This document shows, one piece after another, positions 24,502 to 34,054 of a stretch of DNA of 64,000 nucleotides. Made by a program: the position numbers and the translations under genes. The DNA lies in assembly GCA_008711135.1 (NCBI GenBank), contig VUAW01000006.1:143551-207550 (forward strand), in the 5' to 3' direction. The stretch's first letter is position 1. Every line of letters begins with the position of its first letter. Origin of the DNA: Rhodobacteraceae bacterium LNNU 3342 (GTDB taxonomy: Bacteria; Pseudomonadota; Alphaproteobacteria; Rhodobacterales; Rhodobacteraceae). Below the pieces are notes generated by a model. The model was not told the DNA's origin. It saw only the letters and a list, made by a program, of their open reading frames with translations, and ran no database searches.

Positions 24502-24897
24502 AAGCGCCTAGGGGCCGTGACACGTTGGCGACTGGCTCACGCCACCCCATACGATGACCCAACAGGATCCCTCTGCCTCGCATCGCGCTGCGGGCCTTCC
24601 AGGCCACGCGGGTCAAAACCGGCAGCAACCGTTCCAGTGCGGACATGATCTGGCGGCGAAGCGTCTCGAGCCCACACTGCTGCGGTCACAGGGGCGGGGC
24701 AGCCGCGCCGAGATCTCCTCACTGATCCTGCCGGGCAACCCCCTTGGTCAAATCAGCGCCCTATGAGGGGCCTCCAGCCCGACTACCTCGACCCCGGCCT
24801 CGCGTGACGAGCCGATGCTGCTGCCGGGTCCCCGGATCATCGACGATCCGGCCGCCACGGGTCACGTACGGCCGGATCGCGCACCCTTTCTGGGGCG
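24502..24897. other. Intergenic stretch without a supported gene
   Basis: About 400 bp downstream of the CaiB gene hold only short frames with no recognisable domain, start context or codon signature. No clear palindromes were found. Confidence 0.5.
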
Positions 24898-25251
24898 TCA
24901 GGTATAGGCGCCCTCGCGCCTGCGATCGGTCATCAGCACCACAAGGATTTCCATCACCCCCACCACCAGGTGGGGCCACCAGATCACGTCGGCAAAGCCG
25001 AACAGCCAGGGCGAAACCGCAAGCAGCGCCCCGCCCAGCAGATCGATGCCCAGATGGACAGGCAGGGGGATGATCTTGGCGATGCTCAGCTCGTACTGGG
25101 TGAGCAGGCTCATGACCAGGATCATGGCGCCCAGCAACTGGGGCAGCCATTGTTCTATCCCGCCCGTGGCAAAGCCAAAGAGATAGGGCGCGACGATGAG
25201 AAGAAGACCGGTGAGGTAGTCGATAATGCCGTGAACACGCGTGTTGATCAT
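24898..25251 (-). CDS. SPW-repeat small membrane protein
   Basis: A 117-residue membrane protein starting MINTRVHGIIDYLTGLLLIV. Two copies of the SPW-type repeat are visible: VAPYLFGFATG in the first half and VSPWLFGFADV in the second. Four helices are predicted by eye. The function of the family is unknown. The gene stands alone and points away from the cyanophycin cluster promoter. The start at 25251 was preferred because upstream residues are not membrane-like. Confidence 0.8.
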   Translation of the reverse strand: MINTRVHGIIDYLTGLLLIVAPYLFGFATGGIEQWLPQLLGAMILVMSLLTQYELSIAKIIPLPVHLGIDLLGGALLAVSPWLFGFADVIWWPHLVVGVMEILVVLMTDRRREGAYT

Positions 25252-25409
25252 GTTTGGCCTCTTTCGCTGGATGCCAGTGACGTCGAACTCCGATTGCCGG
25301 TGGACGCACAACGCCAACAGGCACGGGGCGCTAATGTTCCCGGCAAACGCGCATGACCCGTCCCAAAGGCCCGCCGCCAAACGGATTTCCCCGCCCGGCA
25401 GCCTCCGGT

Positions 25410-26249
25410 TCAGCCGTCCTTCGGGTCCGGCAGATGTTCCGGCCGGCGGCTGCGCAGGTCAAAGGAATCCCCCGCGCTCAGCACATGAAGCCGCAGATCA
25501 TAGATCGACAGCGCCGCGTCGGTATCGGCCTCTGCCACGTTGGAATGCGTGGCCCCCGTGGCATCCACCAGATAGACCGCCCCGCTCCCGATCACCCGAA
25601 AACGGTCGCCCCGCACGACGATGGCGGTATCCTCGTCAATCCCCACGCCCAGCACCCGCGGGTTGTGCGACACCGCCCCGATCAGCCGCCCGATCCGCCC
25701 CCTCTCGGCAAAGTGCTGGTCGATGATCACATTCGGCAACAGGGCCAGCCCCGGCGCCATCCGGACGTCGCCCACGCGGAAGGAACTCGCGTTCTGCCCG
25801 CGCACCAGCATCGTGTCGCTCATGGCCGACGCCCCGGCCGAGGTCCCGGCGATCACGCCCCCCGCGGCAAAGATCTCGTGCACCCGGTCGCAGATCGGCG
25901 TGTCCCCGATCTGACTGGTGATCCGCAACTGGTCGCCCCCGGAAAAGAACACCGCCTGCACGTTCTCCAGCGCCTTCAGCTTCTCAGGGTCGGCCGCTTC
26001 GGTTCGGTCCTCGACGTAAAGCTCGGTCACGTCATTGACGCCCAGCTCGCCAAAGCTCGCCTGGTACTTCTCAAGGTATCCTTCGGGTTCGTGCGAGGCG
26101 ACGGTCGCCAGAACCAGCCTCCCGTCGGGGATCAGGCGCGCGACCTCCTTCAGGATCACCCTGTCGCCAGAATGATCCTCATGCCCGCCGATGATGATAA
26201 GTGTGCCCTGCGCCTCCGCGCCCTTCCTGGCTTTCGCTTTTCCCGTCAA
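25410..26249 (-). CDS. cphB: Cyanophycinase
   Basis: A 279-residue serine-type exopeptidase of the S51 family that releases beta-Asp-Arg dipeptides from cyanophycin. The active-site region GTSAGASAMSDTM carries the nucleophilic Ser (near residue 140), and the family opening TLIIIGGHED and later NVIIDQHFAERGRIGRL with the conserved His are present. The C-terminus has the expected GVGIDEDTAIVV. It overlaps the isoaspartyl-peptidase gene by 4 bp in one leftward operon behind cyanophycin synthetase. No signal peptide is visible, so it acts in the cytoplasm on stored polymer. Confidence 0.93.
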   Translation of the reverse strand: MTGKAKARKGAEAQGTLIIIGGHEDHSGDRVILKEVARLIPDGRLVLATVASHEPEGYLEKYQASFGELGVNDVTELYVEDRTEAADPEKLKALENVQAVFFSGGDQLRITSQIGDTPICDRVHEIFAAGGVIAGTSAGASAMSDTMLVRGQNASSFRVGDVRMAPGLALLPNVIIDQHFAERGRIGRLIGAVSHNPRVLGVGIDEDTAIVVRGDRFRVIGSGAVYLVDATGATHSNVAEADTDAALSIYDLRLHVLSAGDSFDLRSRRPEHLPDPKDG

Positions 26250-27103
26250 CGCCGCTCTTCCTGCTTGCTGAGATAGACCCGTGGCTCCGCATGCGCGCTG
26301 CTCTGGTAGGCCACCGCGAACTCGCGGCTGTTGTGCAGCCAGCCGAACCGCCCGTCCGCGGTCAGGACGATGCCCCCGGCCTCGGCCTCCAACTCGGCCA
26401 CATGCCCGATCGCCTCGCCGATCGCGCGTTCCGGGTCGTCGGGGTCCAGCGCATGCATCACCCGCGCCGCCAGCATCTTGCGCGCGATCTCCTCGCCATC
26501 GCCGGAAAAGGCGACGGCCCCCACCGCGTTGTCCGCATAGAACCCGCAGCCCGCCTGCGGCGAGTCCCCCACCCGCCCCGGACGGGCGCCGTCCAACCCC
26601 CCGGTCGAGGTTCCGACCGCGATCAGCCCCGTCTCGTCCAGCGCGATGCAGCCGACCGTGTCATGCGTACCCGTGGCCTTCTGTTCCGGCGGCACCAGCT
26701 CGGCCGGATCACACAGCTCAAGTCCCATCTGCGCCGCGAACCGCCGCGCGCCGTCGCCGGCCAGCATGATCGTGTCTTCCTCAAGCATCGCCTTGGCGAC
26801 GCTGATCGGGTGGCGCACCCCCATGATCACCGTCACCCCGCCGATCTTGAACTCCGCGCCCTCCATGATGGCGGAACACATCTCCACCTCGCCATCGGCG
26901 TTCAGCGCACTGCCATAGCCCGCGTTGAAGGTCGGGTCGGCCTCAAGCTGGCGCACCGCGGCCTCTACCGCATCCACCGCCGACCCGCCGCGTTCCAGCA
27001 CCGCGCGTCCGGCGGCAAGCGCGATCAGACACCCCTCACGGTTCGCATCCGCTTCCTCCGCCTCGATGTCCTTGGCGCCCCCGTGCAGAATGATCGCCCA
27101 CAT
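26246..27103 (-). CDS. iaaA: Isoaspartyl peptidase / type III L-asparaginase (Ntn hydrolase)
   Basis: A 285-residue plant-type asparaginase precursor. Self-cleavage should occur before the Thr in GTHDTVGCIALD (near residue 160), which becomes the N-terminal nucleophile of the beta subunit. MWAIILHGGAKD opens the alpha part. STGGLDGARPGRVGDSPQAGCGFYAD holds the substrate-binding region. The start at 27103 overlaps the cyanophycin synthetase stop by one base. Its place between cphA and cphB suggests that it splits the beta-Asp-Arg dipeptide released by cyanophycinase. Confidence 0.92.
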   Translation of the reverse strand: MWAIILHGGAKDIEAEEADANREGCLIALAAGRAVLERGGSAVDAVEAAVRQLEADPTFNAGYGSALNADGEVEMCSAIMEGAEFKIGGVTVIMGVRHPISVAKAMLEEDTIMLAGDGARRFAAQMGLELCDPAELVPPEQKATGTHDTVGCIALDETGLIAVGTSTGGLDGARPGRVGDSPQAGCGFYADNAVGAVAFSGDGEEIARKMLAARVMHALDPDDPERAIGEAIGHVAELEAEAGGIVLTADGRFGWLHNSREFAVAYQSSAHAEPRVYLSKQEERR

Positions 27104-29877
27104 CAGCCGGCTCCAAGCATATGCACGTTGTCGCCCGTGAACCCCGGCCACGGCGCGTTGTTCGGATCAAAGGACTGGATCTGCCGCCACATCCGCTCCA
27201 CGTCATCGGCAGTCAGCAGCACAAGATCCCCCGGCCGCGCCAGCCGCATGCTCATGTCCGCGGCCCCCTCTTCCGACAGCACGGTGTGAAGCCGCCCCGG
27301 CGCGCACCCGGCCCCAATCGCCCCTTCCCGCAACAGCGCCGCGACACTTCCCGGCGGCCTGCCCCGCAGCAGGTCATCCTCCTTGAAGACGATGACATCA
27401 AAGAACTGCGCGGCCAGCGCCCCCATCTCCCGGATGTCGCTGTCGCGGCGGTCGCCCGCCACGCCGATCAGCCCCACGGTGCGCTCATACCGCACCCGCA
27501 TCTTGTTGATGAGCTTGCCCAGCTCGCGCAGCCCCTCGGGATTGTGGGCATAGTCAAGGATCACCCGGAAGCCATGCCCGTCATGCACGTTCAGCCGCCC
27601 CGGCGAGTCTTCGAACGAGGTGGTGAAGCTCCGCATCGCGGCCCGGATCGTGTTCAGCGGCACCCGGTGGCAATGGGCCATGGCGATCGCGGCCAGCGCG
27701 TTGGCCAGGTTGAACTCTGCCCAGCCGTCAAAGGTCGCGGGGATCTCATGCGCCTTCATGAAATAGATGGCCTCGCTGTCCTCATGGATGACGATGTCCC
27801 AGCCCTCGCCCATCCGTTCGCGGTTGATGGCCCGCCCGCCATTGGCCACGTGTTCCTTCAGGAACTCCGGCCAGTCATTTTGATCACGAAGCGAGAAATA
27901 GCAGATGTTGCCGCCCGCATACTGCGCCATCGCCGCGGTAGGCGCGTTGTCGGCGTTCAGCACGCTCCATCCACCCCGCCGCACCGACTCGACCACCACC
28001 GACTTGACGGCGGCAAGATCCTCGATCGTGTCGATGCCCTTGAGACCAAGGTGATCCTCGCTCACGTTCAGCACCGCGCCCACGTCGCACTCGTCGAACC
28101 CCAGCCCCTCGCGCAGGATGCCGCCGCGGGCGCATTCCAGCACCGCCACGTCCACCCCCGGCTCTCGCAGGATCAGCCGCGCGCTCCTCGGCCCGGAACA
28201 ATCCCCCGACAGGATGCGGTCGCGGTTCAGATACGCCCCGGTGGTAGAGGTCATCCCCACCGTGATCCCCGGCTGCTGCAGGATGTGGCTCAGCATCCGG
28301 CAGGTCGTCGATTTCCCGTTGGTCCCCGTGACCGCAAGGATCGGCACGCGCCCGTTCGACCCGTGGGGGAACAGCAGTTCCAGCACCGGCCGCGCCACGT
28401 TGCGCGGACGCCCCTGAAAGGGCTCCAGATGCATGCGGAACCCGGGCCCGGCGTTGACCTCGATGATGCCGCCGCCCGTCTCGCTGACCGGCCGGCTGAT
28501 GTCGGGGCAGATGAAGTCGATCCCCGCGATATCCAGCCCGACAATCCGCGCCGCCCGCCGCGCGATCAGCGCGTTTTCCGGGTGGATCTCGTCGGTCCGG
28601 TCAATGGCGGTGCCGCCGGTCGACAGGTTCGCGGTCGGGCGCAGCAACACCGCCTGCCCCCGCCCCGGCACGCTGTCCGGCCCCAGCCCCGACGCCGCCA
28701 GGAAATGTTCCACGCAGGCGTCGATGTCGATCCGCGTCAGAACGGACGCATGCCCCTCACCCCGCCGCGGGTCCTCGTTCACCTTCGCGACCAGCGCGGC
28801 GATCGTGCTTTCGCCATCCCCCACCACATGCGCCGGGACGCGTTCGGCCACGGCGACGATTTCGCCCCCCACCACAAGGATACGGTGATCCGACCCAGTG
28901 AAATACTGCTCTACGATCACGACGCGGCTATGCTCCCGCGCCTGCTCGAAGCCCCAGCGAAGCTCTGGCTCGGACCGCAGGTCGATGGTGACCCCCCGCC
29001 CGTGGTTTCCGTCCAGCGGCTTGGTCACCACCGGATAGCCCAGCCGCTCCGCCGCCCGGACCGCCTCATCGGGCGTGCGGACAAGCTCCCCCCGTGGTAC
29101 CGGCAGCCCCGCCTGGTCCAGCAGAACCTTGGTCAGGTCCTTGTCCGCCGCGATATCCGTCCCGATCTGCGAGGTGAGGTCCGAACAGCTCGCCCGGATG
29201 CGCTTCTGAAGCTTCCCCTGCCCCAGCAGCATCAGGCTGCTGTCGTCCAGCCGGTGCACGGGGATGTTGCGCCGCTCCGCCTCGTGGACCAGCGACGCCG
29301 TCGTCGGCCCCAGCGCGCGCCGCTTGTGAACGGCCCTCAGCTGCTCCAGCCCGGTGGCGAAGTCCTCTGCGCCCTCGGGCCAGATCTCGTCCAGCCCCCG
29401 CACCCCGCGCAGATCATCGGGCAACAGGCTCTGCACCAGCTCGACCGCAAGCCGCCCGGCCGCCAGCGCCACGCTTTCGTCCACATAGGTGTACATGACG
29501 TTATAGACCCCCGGCCGGCCCTTGACCGAACGGGTCTTGCCGCGGGTGACATGCATGCCCACGACCGTCTGCAATTCCAGCGCCACATGCTCGATCACAT
29601 GACCAAGCCAGGTCCCCTCCTCCATCCGGCGGATAAAGCCCCCGGGCGTGCCATAGCTGCACCCGTGGCCCTGAAGCCCCGGCAACTGCTCCGTCAGCGC
29701 CCGCGTGAAGCCGCCGATGGAACTCGTGGGCCACGCCTCCAGCCTGCCAAGGTCAAGCTGGATCTGGATCATGGGATAACTGGAATAGACGTGTGGGCCG
29801 CGATAGACTTTCACCGAAAGCACATGCATTTCACGGGATGGCTGCCGCGCGCCACCCAGCTCATTCGCTGCCGACAT
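27103..29877 (-). CDS. cphA: Cyanophycin synthetase
   Basis: A 924-residue cytoplasmic synthetase that adds Asp and Arg in turn to the cyanophycin backbone using ATP. The N-terminal domain has the canonical opening (VLSVKVYRGPHVYSSYPMIQ) and is followed by an ATP-grasp domain (PVVTKPLDGNHGRGVTID around residue 240). The C-terminal Mur-ligase-like half shows the P-loop VTGTNGKSTTCRML near residue 500 and LNVSEDHLG. The start at 29877 has a GGAAGGA ribosome site; Met at 29829 is the canonical-length alternative but has no such site. The length is normal for family members. With iaaA and cphB it forms a storage and mobilisation operon, unusual in alphaproteobacteria. Confidence 0.95.
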   Translation of the reverse strand: MSAANELGGARQPSREMHVLSVKVYRGPHVYSSYPMIQIQLDLGRLEAWPTSSIGGFTRALTEQLPGLQGHGCSYGTPGGFIRRMEEGTWLGHVIEHVALELQTVVGMHVTRGKTRSVKGRPGVYNVMYTYVDESVALAAGRLAVELVQSLLPDDLRGVRGLDEIWPEGAEDFATGLEQLRAVHKRRALGPTTASLVHEAERRNIPVHRLDDSSLMLLGQGKLQKRIRASCSDLTSQIGTDIAADKDLTKVLLDQAGLPVPRGELVRTPDEAVRAAERLGYPVVTKPLDGNHGRGVTIDLRSEPELRWGFEQAREHSRVVIVEQYFTGSDHRILVVGGEIVAVAERVPAHVVGDGESTIAALVAKVNEDPRRGEGHASVLTRIDIDACVEHFLAASGLGPDSVPGRGQAVLLRPTANLSTGGTAIDRTDEIHPENALIARRAARIVGLDIAGIDFICPDISRPVSETGGGIIEVNAGPGFRMHLEPFQGRPRNVARPVLELLFPHGSNGRVPILAVTGTNGKSTTCRMLSHILQQPGITVGMTSTTGAYLNRDRILSGDCSGPRSARLILREPGVDVAVLECARGGILREGLGFDECDVGAVLNVSEDHLGLKGIDTIEDLAAVKSVVVESVRRGGWSVLNADNAPTAAMAQYAGGNICYFSLRDQNDWPEFLKEHVANGGRAINRERMGEGWDIVIHEDSEAIYFMKAHEIPATFDGWAEFNLANALAAIAMAHCHRVPLNTIRAAMRSFTTSFEDSPGRLNVHDGHGFRVILDYAHNPEGLRELGKLINKMRVRYERTVGLIGVAGDRRDSDIREMGALAAQFFDVIVFKEDDLLRGRPPGSVAALLREGAIGAGCAPGRLHTVLSEEGAADMSMRLARPGDLVLLTADDVERMWRQIQSFDPNNAPWPGFTGDNVHMLGAG

Positions 29878-30096
29878 AGAAGGGGTCCTTCCGACACCGC
29901 AGAGCCTCCCTGACTCTGGTTCCCCCGTAACTCCCGCCTGTCGCATTCGTTCCTTCGCCGCCCAATAATTATGCAGGATTTCGGGTACTTCGCCCGCTAT
30001 GCGACACGGTAGGGTTGCAGGAACCACATTATTACAACGGGATTGCCGCAAGAACCTTTCTGCCACCGCCCTCCGCGACCCCCCTCCGGCGGCGGA

Positions 30097-31467
30097 TCAG
30101 GTCTGGTGGGCCGACCTCCGCGCCCGCGGCTGGTCCTCCGCGCAGCCTTTCAGTTCGGCCAGCGCCCGCCTGCCCTGCTCCTCGACATCGCGCAGATCGG
30201 CGCTGTTGGGGATCGCGCGGCGGGCATCCTCCAGCACGGCCTCCACCTGCGCGCGCAGCGCCTCGCGCTGTTCGTCGGTCCGGGCACAGCGGGACACCTT
30301 GCCCATCGCCTGCAACAGGTGGATCAGCACAAGCGGCTTTTCCGCCCCGCTCTGCCGGATCTGGCTGAAAGAGGCGTTGAGCAGGATCGCATAGGTCGGG
30401 CGCGGGCAGATCACGCGCATCTCGCCCTCCTCGTCATGGAAAACACCGGGCGGCATCGACTTGTCCACCAGCCGCGACCACGCCCCCGAAAGCCGGTGCA
30501 CAACCGCCACCGCGCTGTAGGGATCGTTGATCCCCGGCGACAGCGCCCGCACCGCAATCTCCACCAGGTGCCGGATGGAAAACTCAAGATCCTGAACCGG
30601 GGTCCGCTCCATCCCCAGGGTGATCGCAGACCTGATCTCGCGCTCCAGCTCCGGGCTCACCCGCTCCTTGGGGTAGATGCCAAAGGCCCGGCTGCCGTCG
30701 ATCGCGTAATCGCCCGCGCGCAGGTAAATCCCCACCAGCGCATCCGCCGCCCGCGCGGCCTCGACGATGCGCTCGAACTCGATGGCCTGCACATAGCCGA
30801 ACCGCTCCAGCCCCGATATCTCGGCCCGCTCCTCGAAATCGTCGGGCAGGGCCGCCTCCGGGTCGTCCTCATGCCCCAGCGGGCGCAGGTCGTGGATGCC
30901 CTGGTCGAGTTCCCGCCCCACCGCCTCGATCAGCGTCTCGGACATGATGGATCGCGCCAGCGTGTGGATGAACAGCACCAGAAGACAGACGCTAACCACC
31001 GTCAGCACGATCGCGATCGTCACCGACAGAAAAGCCTGCGACTCCTCCCCCTCGGGCACCGACGCCAGCAGCAGCAGCGAATAGAGGATCGTCATCACAT
31101 AGGTGCCCAGCACGAACTGCGTCACCCGGCGGCCCATGAAGTTCCGGATCAGCCGCGGCCCGAACTGGCTGGCGGCCAGCGTCAGCACGACCATGGTAAT
31201 CGAAAACACAAGGCTGGCCATCGTAATCATCGACGTCAGGATCGTGGACAGGAACTCCCGCGCCTGCGCCGGCTTGCTGACGTAGATGAACCACGGAAAC
31301 TGCTGGTCCTCCCCCTGCCCCAGCCAGCTGTCCACCGCCATCGCCCCGATCACCAGCAGGGGGGCCGCGATGCTCATCAGGGCCGGCAGGAACCACAGGC
31401 TGGTCCGAACCGCATCCCACAAGGCGCGGATGGCGTTGCCCCCGCCAAAGACATTCCGTTTCACCAT
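30097..31467 (-). CDS. DUF2254 membrane protein
   Basis: A 456-residue inner-membrane protein of the DUF2254 family. The N-terminal half has four helices (SLWFLPALMSIAAPLLVIGAM, then pairs around 75-160), including the family signature SITMVVLTLAASQFGPRLI. The C-terminal half is soluble, with RALSPGINDPYSAVAVVHRL, the best conserved block. The start at 31467 drops a basic, low-quality N-terminal extension. Function is unknown; an ion-channel-like role has been suggested for the fold but is not established. It is transcribed alone, divergent from an alpha/beta hydrolase. Confidence 0.87.
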   Translation of the reverse strand: MVKRNVFGGGNAIRALWDAVRTSLWFLPALMSIAAPLLVIGAMAVDSWLGQGEDQQFPWFIYVSKPAQAREFLSTILTSMITMASLVFSITMVVLTLAASQFGPRLIRNFMGRRVTQFVLGTYVMTILYSLLLLASVPEGEESQAFLSVTIAIVLTVVSVCLLVLFIHTLARSIMSETLIEAVGRELDQGIHDLRPLGHEDDPEAALPDDFEERAEISGLERFGYVQAIEFERIVEAARAADALVGIYLRAGDYAIDGSRAFGIYPKERVSPELEREIRSAITLGMERTPVQDLEFSIRHLVEIAVRALSPGINDPYSAVAVVHRLSGAWSRLVDKSMPPGVFHDEEGEMRVICPRPTYAILLNASFSQIRQSGAEKPLVLIHLLQAMGKVSRCARTDEQREALRAQVEAVLEDARRAIPNSADLRDVEEQGRRALAELKGCAEDQPRARRSAHQT

Positions 31468-31615
31468 TCGTTCCGCTCTTTGCCGGCGCCCGCCAGAGGG
31501 CAGGCAGGTCCCCTTCATCTGGCCCGCCGCGCGGGATAGTCGAGCACCCTTGGCCTTTGCCGCTAATCCGGCCATTGTCGCCGCAGACCTGCTCCGCCGA
31601 CTAAGGAAGACCCGC

Positions 31616-32419
31616 GTGAAAGATACCTCTACTGCTGAACCCGCGGTCACCGACCTCAGGCTCGACCTGCCGTCCGGCCAGGTCTTCGCCCGCCGCTGGC
31701 TGCCGCGCGACTGCCGCCACGACCGCACGCCGGTTTTGCTGATCCATGACTCGCTCGGCTCGGTCGCGCTCTGGCGGGATTTCCCCGCCACCCTCGCCAC
31801 CGCATCGGGGCGCGAGGTCATCGCCTACGACCGCCTCGGCTTCGGCCGCTCCTCGCCCCGAACCACGCGCCCTTCGTTCGATTTCATCGCCGAGGAAGGC
31901 CGCGACATCTTCCCCCTGATCTGCGACCGCCTGAACCTCGGCTCCGTCATCCCCTGCGGCCACAGCGTCGGCGGCAGCATGGGCGTAGAGGCAGCAGCAG
32001 CCCACCCCGATCGCGCCGTGGCACTGGTCACCATCGCCGCCCAGTGCCTGATCGAGGAACAGACCCTCCGCGGTGTCGCCGCCGCCAAGGTCGCCTTCTC
32101 TACCCCCGAAGCGCTGCAACGCCTCTCCCGCTACCACGGCGACAAGGCCCGCTGGGTCGTCGATGCCTGGACAGAAACCTGGCTCTCCCCGGACTTCGCC
32201 GGCTGGTCGCTGGACGGGGCACTGGCGCAACTGTCCTGCCCCACCCTCGCCATCCGCGGCGAACAGGACGAATACGGCAGCCCCCTTCAGGCCACCCACA
32301 TCGCCCACGGCACCAACCGAAAAGCCGTCATCATCCCCGGCGCCGGCCACGTCCCGCACCGCGAATGCCCCGACATCCTGACCCGGATCATCGCCGACTT
32401 CCTGACCCAACAGCCCTAG
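31616..32419 (+). CDS. Alpha/beta-fold hydrolase
   Basis: A 267-residue cytoplasmic hydrolase. It probably starts at GTG 31616 behind AAGGA; earlier in-frame starts run back through a region without coding signal. The oxyanion turn VLLIHDSLGS, the nucleophile elbow GHSVGGSMG (near residue 115), the Asp region IRGEQDEYG and the His in GAGHVPHRE make a complete catalytic triad. The substrate is unknown. It is convergent with the CYTH-CHAD gene, with only 6 bp between stops. Confidence 0.87.
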   Translation: MKDTSTAEPAVTDLRLDLPSGQVFARRWLPRDCRHDRTPVLLIHDSLGSVALWRDFPATLATASGREVIAYDRLGFGRSSPRTTRPSFDFIAEEGRDIFPLICDRLNLGSVIPCGHSVGGSMGVEAAAAHPDRAVALVTIAAQCLIEEQTLRGVAAAKVAFSTPEALQRLSRYHGDKARWVVDAWTETWLSPDFAGWSLDGALAQLSCPTLAIRGEQDEYGSPLQATHIAHGTNRKAVIIPGAGHVPHRECPDILTRIIADFLTQQP

Positions 32420-32425
32420 GGGCCG

Positions 32426-33880
32426 TCAGCGCCAATAGCGGTCCGCGTCGATCAGGTTCCCATGCGCATCGGCGGCGGCGGCCAGCAGCGGCTTCTTCTT
32501 GCCCCCTGCCAACAGCGGTGCCGCCTCCGGATCATCCGCGATCCCCAGCCGTTCCAGAACATGGGGCGCGGTGGCAAGATCGTTCAGCGCCCCCAGATGG
32601 TCCTGAACATCCTCCAGCGCCGCCATGAACTCCTTCTGCAGCGACTTCTCGCCCTTGCCGTCGAACAGCGGCACAAAGAACTCCGCCGCATAGCGCAGCT
32701 TCTTGGCATCCTTCCGAAGCTCGTGCCGCGCCTCGTCGTCGATGGTCTTGAGGTCGCGCCCGCCCTTCTTCACCTTCCGCCGGAACCGGTTCAGCACCCC
32801 CGCCGCAAAGACCCGCGCCGGCAGGTCCCGGTCCTCCTCGGTCTCCGCCTCCTCCAGCCAGGGACCCGCATGAACCCATTCCACCAGGTCCAGCATCAAA
32901 CGCCGCGTCGCCTCTGACGCCAGCACCTCCTCCGCCCGGTCATAGGCCGCCTCCCGCTCTGCCCGGATCCGGTCGCGCAAGGCGCCGGGCTGCGCCCGCT
33001 GCAACAACACGTCAAGATCCCGCGCATGGCCCAGTTCTGCCGCAAGCTCACGCAACCTGTCCCGCAGCCCCCGCGCATCATCCGCCCCCAGAAGCGGCTT
33101 GAAGATCGAAAACGCCGACCGCATCCGCCGCAGCGCCACCCGCGCCTGGTGCAGCGCCTCCCCCGACCGCGCCGGAAAGATCAGGTCCTCGTTCAGCCTG
33201 AAATGCTTGATGCAGCCCTGCACGATCGCCTGAAAGGCCTCCGCCGCTGTTATCTCGGGTTCAAGCGGCACCGGCCCCGCCTTGACCACCCCCCGGAGCG
33301 CCTGCGTCAGCAGCTCCCCCCGCTCGGACTTCGTCAGAACCCCCAGCCGTGCCGGGGCCGCCGCGTCAAGCTTCCGCGCAAGATCAAACAGCGCCCGCGG
33401 CGGCCCCGACCTCAGCTCCAGCTCCATCTCGCACACCGCCGTCTGCCGGTCGCCCGCGCTGATCGTTCCCCGGTCCAGCACCACCTCGATGACCGTATCG
33501 CCGTCGCGGAAGTCCCAGATCCGCCGCGCCACATCGGCCTCGAACACCCGCGTCAGCGCCCCGGCCTCCTCATCCAGCAGCGCGTGCAGCGGCGTCGCAT
33601 CGTCGATGACGGGCACATCCGACTCCACCGCCATCTCCCACTCCCGCCGCGCGTAAAGCCCTGCCGCACCACTGCCCGGCGCCTTGATGGTCTGGACGCG
33701 CCGCTCGCCGATCTGCCGGATCCGGAGCGACATCCCAGCCGCCGCCAGCATGCGATCCGCCGTGTCGAAATAAACCGACCGCTGCTGCACCGTCCGCCAC
33801 TCCCGCGGCAACACCCCCGCAGCGCCGATCCCCTCCGCATCAGCAGGCGCAACCTGCAACTTCAGCTCAATCTCGTCCAT
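32426..33880 (-). CDS. CYTH-CHAD domain protein (inorganic triphosphatase-like)
   Basis: A 484-residue cytoplasmic protein. The N-terminal CYTH domain starts MDEIELKLQVAPAD with the ExExK metal/triphosphate motif, followed by VYFDTADRMLAAAGMSLRIR and further beta-strand acidic and basic residues of the tunnel. The C-terminal CHAD domain (about 215-484) is helical and rich in conserved His, Arg and Lys, such as LHQARVALRRMRSAF and HELRKDAKKLRYAAEFF. CYTH hydrolyses inorganic or organic triphosphates; CHAD binds polyphosphate. This could link to phosphate storage. No related gene is adjacent. Confidence 0.92.
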   Translation of the reverse strand: MDEIELKLQVAPADAEGIGAAGVLPREWRTVQQRSVYFDTADRMLAAAGMSLRIRQIGERRVQTIKAPGSGAAGLYARREWEMAVESDVPVIDDATPLHALLDEEAGALTRVFEADVARRIWDFRDGDTVIEVVLDRGTISAGDRQTAVCEMELELRSGPPRALFDLARKLDAAAPARLGVLTKSERGELLTQALRGVVKAGPVPLEPEITAAEAFQAIVQGCIKHFRLNEDLIFPARSGEALHQARVALRRMRSAFSIFKPLLGADDARGLRDRLRELAAELGHARDLDVLLQRAQPGALRDRIRAEREAAYDRAEEVLASEATRRLMLDLVEWVHAGPWLEEAETEEDRDLPARVFAAGVLNRFRRKVKKGGRDLKTIDDEARHELRKDAKKLRYAAEFFVPLFDGKGEKSLQKEFMAALEDVQDHLGALNDLATAPHVLERLGIADDPEAAPLLAGGKKKPLLAAAADAHGNLIDADRYWR

Positions 33881-34054
33881 CCAGCAACACCACCCGCAAA
33901 GCCTCGCAGGCACCAGCGGCCCGCCCCTCACGCAAATAGCGTCCCATGGAAAGGCGGCCAGCCCGACCGCTCCCTCCGCCGAACCCCTTGGGGCGACGCA
34001 TCTTTGGCAGCTTCTGCCCTCCCGCCCCTCAGGCGGCCAAAGGGCAAACCCAGC

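Noticed and set aside
27121..29913. A 930-residue rightward open frame opposite cphA
   Set aside because: Arg/His/Pro-rich composition with no domain; it is the antisense shadow of a clearly recognised cyanophycin synthetase in GC-rich DNA.
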